Below are positions 50,723-62,667 of a DNA stretch of 64,000 nucleotides, in pieces; position 1 is the first letter of the stretch, and the number at the start of each line of letters is the position of its first letter. The stretch spans positions 16,440,001 to 16,504,000 of the forward strand of contig NC_065570.1 in the NCBI RefSeq assembly GCF_937616625.2, given 5' to 3'. The notes beneath the pieces were generated by a model, which worked only from the letters and a program-made list of their open reading frames with translations, was not told the origin of the DNA and did no database searches. This DNA is from Mercurialis annua (Eukaryota; Streptophyta; Magnoliopsida; Malpighiales; Euphorbiaceae). A program made the position numbers and the translations under genes.

Positions 50723-51727
50723 CTACACGAACCGACGGTAGTAGCCAGCTAAACCAAGAAAACTCCTAATCTTGGTAACTGACCTCGGCCTCTGCCAATC
50801 CATAACCGCCTCAATCTTCTTTGGATCAACCTTCATCCCATCCTTCGACACCACGTGTCCTAAGAAGGTCACCTGTTCCAGCCAAAACTCGCACTTTGAG
50901 AACTTAGCATACAACTGATGCTCTCGTAAGGTTTGTAGTATAGTCCTCAAGTGATAAGCTTGCTCCTCCTCACTCCGAGAATAAATCAGGATGTCATCAA
51001 TGAAGACGATAACAAAGTGATCCAAAAACGGCTTGAAAACTTGATTCATCATGTCCATAAACGCTGCTGGTGCGTTAGTCAACCCAAACGACATGACCAA
51101 AAACTCGAAATGCCCATAACGCGTTCTGAAAGCAGTCTTAGGCACATCGACATCCTGAATCCGAAGTTGATGATACCCGAATCTCAAGTCAATCTTGGAA
51201 AAGCACTTTGCACCCTGCAACTGATCAAACAAGTCTTCGATACGAGGAAGAGGATATATGTTCTTGATGGTAGCCTTATTCAACTGCCTGTAGTCGATAC
51301 AAAGCCGAAAGGAACCATCTTTCTTCTTAACAAACAGAATTGGAGCACCCCATGGAGAAGTACTCGGTCTGATGAAGCCACTGTCCAAAAGTTCTTGTAA
51401 CTGCTCCTTCAACTCCTTCAGCTCAGCAGGAGCCATCCGATACGGCGGTATCGAAATAGGGCCAACTCCAGGAACAACGTCAATGCAGAACTCGATATCC
51501 CGATCAGGTGGTAATCCAGGCAACTCCTCTGGAAACACGTCAGTGAACTCATTCACTATAGGGACAGTGTTCATACTTCCCACCTCAGCATCCATGTCTC
51601 GAACCACAACTAAGAAAGCTTGACAATCCTTACTCATCATCCCCTTTGCCTTGATCGCAGAAATCAGATTCTTCGGTGTATCTGCCTTTTCCGCTTGAAA
51701 AGAAAATGGTAGATCACCTGGAATCCG
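50723..51727 (-). pseudogene. pol (rt): reverse transcriptase domain, core intact
   Basis: This lies in a 394-codon open frame (50723-51907) whose first 60 codons are the end of the protease. RT motifs are in the usual order: [20 protein letters not shown] (about residues 179-198), [27 protein letters not shown] with the first catalytic Asp at residue 240, then FIDDILIYS with the Asp pair at 304-305, and [10 protein letters not shown]. These are the residues that bind metal for DNA synthesis. The frame stops after YYRRFV where relatives read on into RNase H. This is the best kept part of the element, but with no intact RNase H or integrase it cannot support mobility alone. Confidence 0.92.
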
Positions 51728-52089
51728 AAACTCAACCGACTTCCCTCGACAGTTGATCAAAGCATAATTGCGTGCCAGCCAATCCATCCCCAAAATCACG
51801 TTAAACGAAAGAACATCAAAAACAACCAAATCCGCACGCAAGTCTCTTCCATGGATAACCACGGAACACGATGGATATACAACATCCACCACCACACAGT
51901 CAGACATGGAGTAGAAACAGATAAAGGTTCATACAAACTTGTTGGTGTTACACCCAACTTAGCAGCAAAACACGTAGACACAAAAGAATGGGTTGCACCC
52001 ACATCAAATAATACAAGAGCATCTACAAAAGCAATCTGAATAGTACCTTGCACCACTGCGTTAGATGCGTGAGCATCCTGAGGAGTCAA
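51728..52089 (-). pseudogene. pol (pro): aspartic protease domain, frameshifted, active-site motif altered
   Basis: Retroviral-type aspartic proteases cut the polyprotein and work as dimers. The first part (from 52089) contains ALVLFDVGATHSFVS. The active-site triplet is normally D-S/T-G; here it is D-V-G, which loses the hydroxyl side chain next to the catalytic Asp. After SVSTP the frame breaks near 51900, and the domain continues in another frame with [13 protein letters not shown], the usual hydrophobic-hydrophobic-Gly segment. Both parts sit between gag and RT as expected. The enzyme is most likely inactive. Confidence 0.85.
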
Positions 52090-53579
52090 GGCGAAAACGC
52101 TGGCCTGACTCTGACTCTGCTACTGAGAGCTCTGCCCAGTACCATAGCTGCTAGAACCTCTACCGCCGTTGCCACGGCCTCCAAAACCACGCCCTCCAGA
52201 ACCTCGGCCCCGCTGGCCACCAAAAGAAGCAGCAGGTTGAGATAACCCTGCCGGTGTAGAGAACGCTGGTCTCTGACTCTGATAGAATGGCTGAGCAACA
52301 CTAGCTGCAGACATCTGCTGCCCAGATGCCTGACACTCTCTCGCAAAGTGACCCAGTTGGCCACAAGTAAAACAACCCTCTGGTGCTAAACGACACTTTC
52401 CAGGATACTGACGTCTGCAATTCTGGCAGAAAGGAAAACTAGCACCTCCACTGTTACAACGCCCAAAACTGCTGCTCCTACCGCTGTTTCCTGAACTGTA
52501 GGTGTAAGGCTGATAACTCTTCTTGACACCCCTCTTTTTGTTCTTGTACTGAGAAGGTGTCGATTGGTAGCTACCACCACCACTCTGCTGTCCAGGGCCA
52601 GAAGACTTCTTAGTCTGAGAAGAACCAGAAATCTACCCAAACTGCAACAATGAGCTCTCCAGACGAAGAGCACTGTCCAGTACGTATGTAAAATCTCTGC
52701 GTGTCTCAGTCAGCAAACTCACAAAAGCGCGCCATAAGCCCTTTACGTATCTGTCGTTCACTCTTTGCGGATCTGCCGCATGTCCGGAGCAAACCGACCC
52801 AACCTCACGAATTCCGTCGTGTACTCAGATACTGACCTATCATCTCTAGAAAGTGTCAGCAGTCTATCTCTGTGACCCTCTGTCACGGAAAATGGCAAGA
52901 AGAAGCCTCTGAATTTCTCCACAAAGTTAGCCCATGTGGTAGTAGCCATCTCAGGATGAATGTCTCTACGAAACCAGTCCCTAGCTGAACCCTTCATAGA
53001 CATTTCAACTAGAACGACGGTCTGACGCTCAGTAGCCTGTAGTCGATGAGCATTCTGCTCAACCTCCTCTAGAAAATCTAGCGCGTCACCAGATCCATCA
53101 AACTCAGTTGGCTTTAGCCTCATGTAAGCCAATACCAGATCCCTGTCAGTGGTTCCGACACCACCAACTGCTGCACCACCAGCCTGTGGTTGCTGCTGCT
53201 GAACAATCTGACCCAAAACCGCGTACTGATCCTGCATAGGGACTTGTCCCGCTTGCAGCTGAACCTGGTTGAGTTGTAAAGCAGCAACTTCAGCCAGAAA
53301 AGCGTTGAAGTCAAATTCGTCCAACTCAGGTTGTGCCACACCTTGTGCTTGAGCACCCCCTGCAGCACCACGTCCTACGCCTCTACCTCTACATCTGCCA
53401 GCTTGACCTCGGCCAGCTTAACCTCGGCCACCTCGACCAGCTCGACTCCGACCAGCTGGGCCTATGCCTGCTAGTCCTCTACCAGCTTGAACCTCTGGTT
53501 CATTCTGGTCCACCTCCATAGATATTGCATCATCAGCCTCAGCATTTTGCTGAGCCGCAGCGCGAGTACGAGTATTCAT
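52090..53579 (-). pseudogene. gag: gag (capsid and nucleocapsid), broken by stops and frameshifts
   Basis: Gag forms the particle that packages the element's RNA. The likely start is the ATG at 53577-53579 (MNTRTRAAAQQNAEADD), followed by a Gly/Arg-rich stretch and a stop at 53418. The frame resumes upstream of the Met at 53339 and runs 193 codons. It contains the capsid-type region of plant Gypsy gag: YMRLKPTEFDGSGDALDFLE, WFRRDIHPE, FRGFFLPFSV and YTTEFVRLGRFAPDMR. Further stops and shifts follow (about 52756 and 52636). A CCHC zinc knuckle, CFTCGQLGHFAREC, lies at 52333-52374. Behind it is a Gly/Arg-rich tail leading to the protease. Several alternative frames here are open only because of the GC-rich Gly/Arg coding. 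Confidence 0.88.
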
Positions 53580-53924
53580 TCCTAAGAATGAAATAAGAAC
53601 AATTTTAAATAACACAGCAAATTTTATACCCAAGCATGAAACAAAACAAGCACTAATTAAGATTTCCCGAGAAATCAACAACGATAAAAAATTTATTCAC
53701 CCAAGTGAAAATAACAATATATCAAAGCAATACATCAATTAACATACATAATTGACTCACGACATTCCTATAGGAGTAGGCAGAAAGTTTTGAAAACAAA
53801 AGATGACATTTCAAAGACAAGACTCGAATCCTAATTCCGCAGTAGTTCCTAAGACAAGTTAACCACTTAACATGCAAAAACAATTAAACATTTAACATTT
53901 AAAAGGCCTTGGTTTGAAACCAAA
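53580..53924 (-). other. untranslated leader between primer site and gag
   Basis: About 345 bases have no gene. A palindrome, TTGGTTT at 53909-53915 against AAACCAA at 53917-53923, lies next to the primer site and could fold in the RNA. I see no other clear signal. Confidence 0.6.
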
Positions 53925-53936
53925 GTTCTGAGACCA
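53925..53936 (-). other. primer binding site, degenerate
   Basis: On the minus strand TGGTCTCAGAAC follows the 5' LTR after four bases. It differs at two positions from TGGTATCAGAGC at 40967, the complement of initiator Met tRNA, so the site is decayed but recognisable. Confidence 0.85.
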
Positions 53937-53940
53937 AGTT

Positions 53941-56848
53941 TGTCACGACCCATTTTCATGAATCGTGACCGGCGCTAGGATATGGGTATGGTTGTACCAA
54001 AACCCGTAGCAAGCCTTGCAGATAACCAACTTAAACAGTTAAAACATGTACCTGCAGAAAAACCACATGCTTGGGGGCAACCGAGACTTCAGCCTAGTCT
54101 AGCAGTACATATAAACAACATATATTTAAAGTACGCTTATCTTAAAAATAATCTCCAACAGTATGGCAATATAATATAAATACCATAAACATTGTAATCA
54201 TTCCAAAAGCGATAAAGTAATAGTTGGACCAATCCAACAAACTATAGTCAAAACAATAAACGTAAGACTAAGACATGAATAATCTGAAACTACTACTACG
54301 GTATAAGAGTTTAAAACAGTTCGACTCTTTTATTCTAAAATAAATAAAGAACCTCCGAGAATGAAGGAACGGAGATCGATAATGCTCAAATCATAAACCT
54401 GGAAAATTTGGGAAAACAACGGGGTCAGATTTACTGAGTAGAGTTTATATAACCATTTATATTTATTAAGTTAAAAACCTTTAAAAACGTTTAATAAAAC
54501 ATTTTCATTATGGATTATCAATGAAACCCTAAACCACAATTTTAAATCCATTGTCGTGTCAGTGAGACGTATCTCAATAACCGATCCCGACTAACACTTA
54601 ATAAATAGTGAGCCCATGAGACGTATCTTCTACCGGTGCCCTCACTAAGGTGAGACGTATCTCAAACCTACCTCAATACCATAATCATTACCGGTGCGCA
54701 CGCAGTCCCGATGATGCCCATCGAGTAGCACGCTCCAAATCAAATCCACAGTGCCGAAAACAGTTCAAAAGCTGTTTATACATATATATATATATATATA
54801 TAAAATATAACATTTCTTAATAAAGAGGCAAACAGAGATATAAACTCACTGCTTGCTAAATCCACGTGATCCTGACAAGCACCTAACTCTGATTCGCCTC
54901 TGAAGTACGAATAGTCGACAGGTCTAAATAAAATATTAACATCATAATTAAAATCAAACCCTAACTCTAAAGAGTACTAGACACCACATAGGACTAGCAC
55001 AACACAATACCAAGTCACATTTAATAACACCTATATTAAATGCATTCCAAAAATAACCCAAGTTATAGAGTACAAATCATATAAATATATTTAGAATGAT
55101 TCGTAAAATAATTTAAATAAACTCAAGTTAAAATTCATATTAGTGAGTTAGCCGAGTTATTAAAAACTACCAAACTTCTTCCCACTTGCTGGGCGACCAA
55201 AGTCTAACCCGGTCCAAAAGTTTATTAAATTTATAAACCCAAGTTTATAAATTAAAATACTTGATAAAATAATTATCCTATTTTTTAAAATAGAATTCAA
55301 TAACTTTAAATCCAAGTAACCCAAGTTACAACTAAAACTTAGCCATTTTCAGTTTATAAAAATTTAGAGACTAAACTATTATTTATCCAAATTTGATATT
55401 TGAAATCAAATTAGTTATTCGTTCTCAATTTTTCTAATTTATAATTCAAATAAAAATTCAAAAGATAAAACTTATCTTAAATAAATTTTTAGAAACTTTT
55501 AGGGTATAAATTGTAAATTAGCCAAATTGGCATATTAATCGAAATTTAATATAATCACCAGAGTAATTATAACTTAAGTTGTAAAATACTATCGCTTACA
55601 ATATATTGATTATGAATTAACACAATGTCTAAGTTATTATCAAACAATAATCTAGAGGTAATTTGGTTAATTAACAATTTGATTAAGGGCTCAATTGATC
55701 AAAACAAAATGACCTAGGGTTTCAAATAACTTGGCATAATTTACCCATAACCTAACTACACTTTTAGTCATCTCCCTCACTTCACTAATCCTTACCCGCC
55801 AACCATACAATTTGAAAGAACAAAAGTAACAAACAATAACATTAAGAACTAAGATCTAATTCATGAATAAATCAAACCATAAGCAACTTAAATCATAAGC
55901 TTTTCAAATAACAAACTTCATGATTCTTAACAACCCATGCTAATAATATCATTTTCAACATACCAAAAATAAGAACAACACGGAACCAACTACTCATAAC
56001 GAAATTAAGAACAACAATCAACGATGGATCCGAGTCGACATCGAGCATGGTATACAACTGAAAATGGATATCAAATTGGAGTTTCATATGAGCTAAGTAA
56101 TAGGAAACAGAATAACGAACAATGGCAGCGACAACTCAAGAATACGGCAACAACTATAAACACAGTGACGACGATACGAAACGGCGATAAATAGAGTAAT
56201 CTTTACGTACCTTTATTGATTCTAATACGTGACGATTATAGAGGTCGATGAATAATGATGAAACGACTTAGAGAATCTCGGATTAATGCTATAGTAAAAG
56301 GGATATGAATCAAGAACGATGATATCGATATCGAAACGAAGAAACGAGTTAAACGGTTACTTACCGGATTGACGTGAAAGAATGGAGAAGGGAGATTATG
56401 ATTCCTGAGATTGAAAGGAGAAAGGTGGTGGCTGAGTTTGATTTAATGTGATCGAAATATATTAGGTTTAGGAAAGAAACGTGTGCAGCAAAACGTTTTA
56501 TATCAAGTTTGAATGCTTATGGTGCAATATTCATGCAAAGTGAATATGGGTTATTCATGTAAATACAAAAGTGTGGGTTTTTCTTTCTTTAAAAGAAATG
56601 GGACACGTTTAAAAAGGAAAAGAAAGGTAATGCATGGGTTTTCATGCATATAACACCTTTCCTTTTCTTTTCTTTTTTTCTTTTTTCCTTTTCTTTTAAA
56701 AATAAATTTAATAACACACATTAAACATGAATCGAATCACGATCGAATCAACGAGCGACTAAAATAAATTTAAATAAAAATATATAATAATAATAAAAAT
56801 TACTTAAAACTTGACGGAAAAAATAATTTAAAAATACGAGATATTACA
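53941..56848 (-). repeat. 5' LTR of the Tekay-type element
   Basis: This is a 2908-bp partner of the LTR at 45656-48582, alignable by eye from end to end. Differences are mainly transitions plus microsatellite length changes (a longer TA run near 54779-54802 here). It carries the promoter that would drive the element. ATAGA after its outer end pairs with ATAGG before 45656. Confidence 0.94.
56359..56502 (-). promoter_or_regulatory. LTR promoter: TATA box and downstream splice-donor-like site
   Basis: On the minus strand GATATAAAA places a TATA motif at 56496-56502. About 140 bases downstream CCGGTAAGTAA (GTAAGT at 56359-56364) is close to the plant 5' splice-site consensus. Both are kept in the other LTR. 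The stretch between them is pyrimidine-rich like an untranslated exon. A spliced leader is a reasonable inference, but no acceptor was identified. Confidence 0.45.
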
Positions 56849-58669
56849 ATAGATAACCAACATAGGTTATTGGCCCAAATCGCTCTTTAGGCAATCAATA
56901 ACTCAATCTCACGTCGTTGGCCCAAATCGCCCTTTAGGCAACCAATAACTCAATCTCACGTCGTTGGCCCGAATCACCATTTTAGGCAACCAACGACTAT
57001 CTCAATTCTCATTGAATATCCAAACATAAGCATGACATGATTCTCAAAACCAAAACATGACTCACATCAACAATTCAACCATGATTCACAAGCGCATTTA
57101 CGTCTCAAATCAATACATACTTGCAATTGCATATATACCAAGTATAACACTATCTATTCATTTACTCAATTCACCGAGTCTCAAACCCGTGAAGTTCCAG
57201 ACTTGTCCATTGTATTCCCTTATGGTATATAAGTACCTATTCACATATATATAATCTCAATTCATTCACAAGGTATAACTATTTCCTCGATTTACATAAA
57301 GAAATAAACTAGTAACCATAACCCCTTTTTATAGGCAGATTATGTGTAATGACTTCATATAGGTACTACTCCTAACTCAAACATCATTTATACAAAATAT
57401 TGATATGGGTCATGTATATTTTGGTCTAGTTTCATTTCCAATTGGAATCACATCAATTAGATTAGTATAAATCAGATTATGCACATTACAACACCACTAG
57501 GTTAAACTGTCTAGACGAGTTGTACATATAAATGTTCCTCCCTTATTCACCATCCAAATCACAGAATTGGTCTTTTGTCAAAACTAGAAGGTTTTAGATA
57601 ACATCATAAATAATCCAAAGAATAAAAAATGGCATTATTTGGAGATCCATAACTCATTTTATCAATTTCGCAAGTAGCTAATGTTGCAGCCATAGTTCTA
57701 CAAAGTAGGCAGAACATATACCCTATCTTGAAATTGATCCACACATAAATATAAACACAATTTGACAAACCCTTCGGTGAAGTTATAGGTATATGAGTCT
57801 ATAAATTATACCATAAAGAAAAAATTCAATTAGATCTCTAAACAATGAGATATTCATGTTTTGGTGACAACCTATCAGGCTGTATAGGCAAACATAGCAA
57901 CAAACTGGTGTGGAGCATTAGGCTATCATAACAACTTCAAATGATGATACACAAAGAATAACAATTGTATTGGCCTGGATATAGTTTCCATAGAATCAAG
58001 AATCAATCAATTTGGAGTTTAATAACTCGACTTTTGATATAAACAACACAGACAAAATTTCAGATATAAGCAGATTTCTTTCAAAAAGATGATGAACTCT
58101 AACCTAATCAACCAAAACACTTAAATTACTTACCAAATATCTCCTTTTCTTGATCCAATCTTTAATTAGGGTGCAATTGATCTTGTTGCTGGAGTTAGGT
58201 TTAGGTTTTCATCACTTTCTTATTCTACTTCTCTCATTCTCTTTTGATATATGATAAATGAAAGTGAAGAGGTGCTTTTTATCATTTAGCTAGGGCTTAT
58301 TCATGCTATAATAAGATTGGGTTTATGAAATCATCCTTAAATAATAATATCTCATTGAATCCTTGAAAATATTTTATATGTTCAATTCTAACCTGAAACT
58401 TAATTTCATTTTGAACCACTCAAATCAACCTAATTTACCGACGTACTTTCACTCCAATTTAGTTCTAATATATTTGTTGGTCGTTATACTACCTATTATT
58501 CATTTTGAATAGTTATAGCATTAGTCAAACACCCATTATTTTCATTTAAATAACATGAATCATTAATTTAAATACTCACGTAAATGCAAATGAACGACGC
58601 TTACTCTTCACCATCGAAATGCATGAATGTATGAGCATGACTATATGAAATTTAAATGTGGGTGTTACA
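56849..58669 (-). mobile_element. right piece of an old LTR-like remnant, minus strand
   Basis: About 1.8 kb with no open frame of note ends at 58669 with GGGTGTTACA, so on the minus strand it begins TGTAACACCC, a common start of plant Ty3/Gypsy LTRs. With 45561-45655 it makes about 1.9 kb split by the Tekay-type insertion. No primer site, gag or pol piece adjoins it, so it may be a solo or truncated LTR. The other terminus is not a clear LTR end. Family unknown. Confidence 0.6.
56870..57010. repeat. 47-bp tandem repeat, three copies
   Basis: TTGGCCCAAATCGC blocks start at 56870, 56917 and 56964, giving a period of 47 bp. Each contains TTTAGGCAA and a following CAATAACTCAATCTCACGTC segment; the third copy is more diverged. 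A further partial copy (GTTGGCCCAAAA) lies at about 45632, across the Tekay-type insertion. Confidence 0.9.
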
Positions 58670-59408
58670 GTAACATTTGTAAACGTTCGGCTTAAATCAC
58701 TAAAAAGGGGAAACGTTTGGATTTTTTTCGTAACGTTTGTAAACGTTTGGCTTAAATTGCTAAAAAGGTGAAATGCTTAGATTTGTTTCATAACGTTTGT
58801 AAACGATTGGTTTTATTTCGTAATGTTTGTAAACGTTTGGCTTAAATCGCTAAAAAGGTGAAACATTTGGATTGGCTTTAATCGCTAAAAAGGTAAAACA
58901 TTTGGATTTGCTTTGTAACGTTTGTAAACGTTTGACTTATATCGCTTGGATTTAAATTGCTAAAAACGTGAAACGTTTGGATTTGTTTCGTAACGTTTGT
59001 AAGTGTTTGGCTTAAATCACTAAAAAGGTGAAACGTTTGGATTTGTTTTGTAACGTTTGGATTTGTTTCTTAATATTTGTAAACGTTTGGCTTCAATTGC
59101 TAAAAAGGCGAAATGTTTGGATTTGTTTCGTAACGTTTGTAAACATTTCGCTTAAAGCGCTAAAAAGGTGAAACGTTTGGATTTGTTTCGTAACGTTTGT
59201 AACGTGTGGCATAAATCGTTAAAAATGTGAAGCGTTTGGATTTGTTTCGAAACGTTTGCAAACATTTGGCTTAAATCCCTAAAAAGGTGAAACGTTTCAA
59301 TTTGTTTCGTAACGTTTGTAAACGTTTCGCTTAAATCGCTAAAAAGGTGAAACGTTTGGATTTAAATTGCTAAAAAGGTGACACGTTTGGATTTGTTTCG
59401 TAAGGTTT
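58670..59408 (+). repeat. 60-bp satellite, forward orientation, disturbed
   Basis: About twelve units of the same satellite lie between the LTR remnant and the second non-coding element. Several are shortened or fused (for example near 58870, 58945 and 59358, where ATTGGCTTTAATCG or GGATTTAAATTGC joins two units out of register). Confidence 0.95.
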
Positions 59409-59943
59409 TGTAATACCCCAAATATTTTAATGTAACTAAATTGTGCTACGTGTCGCAAATTCCGATAAATTAAGTTAAGATTGATTTAATTTAATAATAT
59501 CGGGAATTTAGACTAACTTTTATTGAGCGGATTAGCGGGATTGAAGGATAAGGCTTAGAAAATTAATATAAAATAAAAAATAGATCTCGTGACGGAAATT
59601 TTTTCACTAAGGTCCGCGAAATACTTTATAGTATTTATGGTAAAGGTTTCAAGTCAATCCAATACTGTTCAAAATTTGGACGCGGATACGTTTTCGACTA
59701 AATTGCAACTTTTGAAAAGTTTAAAGACCAAAACTTAAATTAGCCAATTAAGCCCCGAGAATAACGATTAAAAGATCATTGGTGGAAAATAATAATTTTG
59801 GAATCGTATTATTTATTGGATATAAATAATACGTACGTAATTGAGATAAAGTAAATAATTAATCGTTAAGTTAAAATAGAAAGTTGTAAAGAGAATTGGC
59901 TTAAGTTAATGAAATGAAGGATTAAAAGAGTATATTAACCAAA

Positions 59944-59953
59944 TATATATAAA
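59944..59953 (+). promoter_or_regulatory. TATA box of the second LTR
   Basis: TATATATAAA is followed by a CT-rich stretch (CTTCTTTCTC) that looks like an untranslated leader. It is the best TATA candidate and its distance to the GTGCAC cluster is like that in the first LTR. Confidence 0.5.
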
Positions 59954-60321
59954 AATTCCTTCATCAGATGAAGAATCCAGAATCCTTCACTTCTTTCTCT
60001 TTTCCATTTCTCACGACGATCATCTACGGTTCGTCGCTCGATCTCTGTTTCTCGTCTGTTTCCGACGTTCTATAGCTCGAAACTATCGTAATTCAGTGGC
60101 GAATCATGGTAAGCTTCACGTTTTGCTGTTTGGGTGGATGAATTTCATTATATATCGAGTAAACGTTTTAGGCCATGAAACGCTTTTATCGTTTTCACGG
60201 TTTTAGAATTGAATTTGGTTGTTTTGAGTTTAGATATAGCGTTTTCGATGTGTTTGGATGTTGTTTATGCAAAAATGGGCGTATAGCACGTTAGAAAGCC
60301 CCGGAAAATATATTTCGGGTG

Positions 60322-60440
60322 CCGTGCATGAAGTGCACGATCTTGCACACGAGGTGCACGAATGTGCACCAACATGTGGTGCACGACTGTGCACCAACAG
60401 GAGGTACACAAACGTGCACCGCAATGCACGAGCGTGCACC
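60322..60440. promoter_or_regulatory. GTGCAC motif cluster in the second LTR
   Basis: About ten GTGCAC or near-match sites occur in 120 bp, arranged as loose tandem units of about 22-25 bp (GGTGCACGAATGTGCACC, GGTGCACGACTGTGCACC and so on). The block follows GGAAAATATATTTCGGGTGCC, which aligns with the sequence before the cluster at 39285. The open frames reported on both strands here exist only because of this repeat. Confidence 0.65.
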
Positions 60441-61730
60441 CGGACCCTTGTTTCCCCGATCATTTCGTTTTTAATACCCGTTTCGTATTCGTGTATCGAG
60501 GTTGAAATTGATTTATTATCAATCAAATGAATCGTTAACCTAATGAGGTTAAACGTGAGTTAAGTAGAATAGAGATACAAATCGTAAACGTGTTAGATAC
60601 TGTTTATCGGGATATACGCGTGAGAAGCACGACGATTATGAGAATAGTGTGTCATGTCTTGAGTCTAGAGTCAATCTTAGAATAGGATTCTGATGTGAGT
60701 CAATTGTTTTAAATTGTTTTAAATCCGGAAAGGCAAGAAGCAGCTGGACCAGGAGCTCGTGAAACTTAACAAGTTTTGTTTAACGTAACATTTTTGGATA
60801 TAAGCGGTCACAGTGAGTTTATATAATTTACTTTTAAAATATTTACATAAGCAAATATCTTTATATTGCATTACATTTGATTTGATTATTTGCAATGCAA
60901 ATTCCTTATATGAATTGCATATACGATTGATTTGAAACCAGTATTGATTCGATGGAACGTGCTACTTATTGGGCGATAATCGGACTGTGTGATCACCAGT
61001 TTTGATTTGGTAAAGCTGCAAACTTGATTATGAGCATAAATTTCGAAGTTGGACAGTAAATTTGATACGAGTGAGCACTCGGTTACGGTGTAACCTGGAG
61101 TCCCCGTATCTAGTGAGTTGGACTCACACATTAGGATTAAATGATTTGTCGCGATCGACGTGGTAGAGTGTGAACACTCCCAGATCGGACTATTGGGATC
61201 AATTTGATTTGATTATATATATATATGATTGATATGTTCGAGGATTAGGGTTTCAATCGGATCTTGTACTTGGCTGCATATGATTTGAAAGCTATTGCAT
61301 TGTTTTATGTTTTACTTATATACTTATTAGTAAATGTATGAACTCACTTAGTAAATTCCCATATACTGACCCCTCATAGTCTTTCCTTTCAGGTGAAAGC
61401 ATTTTAAAGGATGGACTTCCATTTCTTGTTCCAGATGTTTACAGTAGTTGAAGTATGTGTTAAAGGATGTATCAATTCATAGCGTTGCATTAGTCCGTAG
61501 ATGTCTGTTTGTGCCTAATGTTGAAGTGAAACGGTATATATATAATTAATTTTAAAGAATGATATTTTCTTCCGTTTGATTTCTTTAACCAATTGCCATG
61601 AATGGAATAGGTCACGATTATGACTAGAAACAGGGCAGTGCTAGATATGAGATATCGCTCGGTAAGACCCTGGTTTCTAAGAATCATTTGTAAATGTTTT
61701 TGGAAAACAATTAAGATAATTTGATATTTG

Positions 61731-62667
61731 GGCTAATAATCACCCACGGACCCTGACTTTAGGGGTACCTTACACTAAACCCCCTGATCTAAAAAAACTT
61801 GCCGTAAACCCCCTAAACTTTACCCAATAATTAGCTAAACTCCTTTTCGCATAAATTGACCAAAATACCCTTCAAATCTGTAAATAAATACAAACAAACC
61901 AGACAACTTTAATCTAACCACACTTAAAACCGATCCAATCAAATCAAACCAAACAAATCTAACCAAACCTAAGTTTATTTAAAAATTAAATAAATAATTA
62001 TTTTTAATTTAAATAAAAAAAAATAAAAAATATTTCAATACGGTGAGCAGACCCACCGCGACCCACCACGGTGGGTCTACTATCTGCAGCAGACCCACCA
62101 CGGTGGGTCTCCTATCTGCAACAGACCCACCGGCGTGGGTCTGCTGCAAAGAGCAGACCCACCGCGGGTCCGCTATTTGCAGCAGACCCGCGGTGGGTTT
62201 AAATTAATTTAAAAAAAATATTTTTTTATTTAAATTAAAAATAATTGTTTATTTATTTTTTAAAATTAAATGAGTTATTATTTGGATAATGTTTTTTGCG
62301 GCAATGGACGGTGGTAGCCGGAAAAAACCGGCGGCGGCGGGTGGAAGTTTTCGGTTGGATGGTTTGATTTAATTGAGTTGATTGGTGATTTAAGTATGAT
62401 TTGGATGGTTTATGTCTGATTTGATTAGATAATGACTTTAGATTTGGTTAGATTAGGTTGGTTTGGTTTTTGTTATTGACCTTAGGGGTATTTTAGGTAT
62501 TTTAGAGAAAATAAAGGGCTTGGGGCGGTTTTTTGGGGCGGTTTTAGGGTAAAAGGGGTTTAGCTGATCATTAGGTAAAGTTTAGGGGGTTTACGGCAGG
62601 TTTTTTTAGATCAGGGGGTTTAGCGTAAGATACCCCTAAAGTCAGGGTCCGTGGGTGATTATTAGCC
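61731..62667. mobile_element. Mutator-type long-TIR non-autonomous transposon (937 bp)
   Basis: Both ends start GGCTAATAATCACCCACGG when read inward, and the inverted match continues with few mismatches for about 115 bases; weaker complementarity runs deeper into both arms. It is flanked by a perfect 9-bp duplication, TGATATTTG, at 61722-61730 and 62668-62676. A 9-bp target site with long TIRs is typical of Mutator-like elements. There is no transposase, so it would depend on an enzyme from elsewhere. It lies in the LTR of the second non-coding element and is therefore younger than it. Confidence 0.92.
62046..62200. repeat. GC-rich hairpin repeat in the centre of the Mutator-type element
   Basis: About five loose copies of a roughly 32-bp unit. 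Each contains a small palindrome of the form AGACCCACC-ACGGTGGGTCT and most end CTATCTGCA or similar. It contrasts sharply with the AT-rich arms on both sides. In single-stranded form the arms and these hairpins could fold together. Confidence 0.85.

Larger units (their letters stand above)
45656..56848 (-). mobile_element. Ty3/Gypsy chromovirus (Tekay/Del type), complete in outline but defective
   Basis: This is an 11.2-kb element on the minus strand. In order it has a 5' LTR (53941-56848), primer site, untranslated leader, gag, protease, reverse transcriptase, RNase H, integrase with a chromodomain-like tail, polypurine tract and 3' LTR (45656-48582). RT before integrase places it in Ty3/Gypsy. 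The C-terminal tail (KVLWRNHSVEECTWE) and LTRs near 2.9 kb point to the Tekay (Del) chromoviruses, which tend to insert in heterochromatin. A 5-bp target duplication with one mismatch flanks it. The LTRs differ by about one base in 20 in the first 200 bp compared by eye, so it is not a very recent insertion. Every coding domain except the RT core carries a stop, frameshift or deletion. Confidence 0.93.

Noticed and set aside
50951..53521. Plus-strand open frames of 60-149 codons over gag and pol
   Set aside because: They are shadows of the minus-strand gag-pol, whose motifs are unmistakable.
45656..56848. Active, mobile retrotransposon
   Set aside because: Gag, protease, RNase H and integrase each contain stops, frameshifts or lost catalytic or zinc residues, and the LTRs have diverged.
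60230..60530. Open frames of 90 and 98 codons on opposite strands
   Set aside because: Both arise from the GTGCAC tandem cluster, a palindromic motif that reads open on both strands; no homologous frame in the first LTR.
61731..62667. hAT or PIF/Harbinger type MITE
   Set aside because: hAT gives 8-bp and Harbinger 3-bp (TTA/TAA) target duplications; here the perfect duplication is 9 bp with long TIRs, which fits Mutator.
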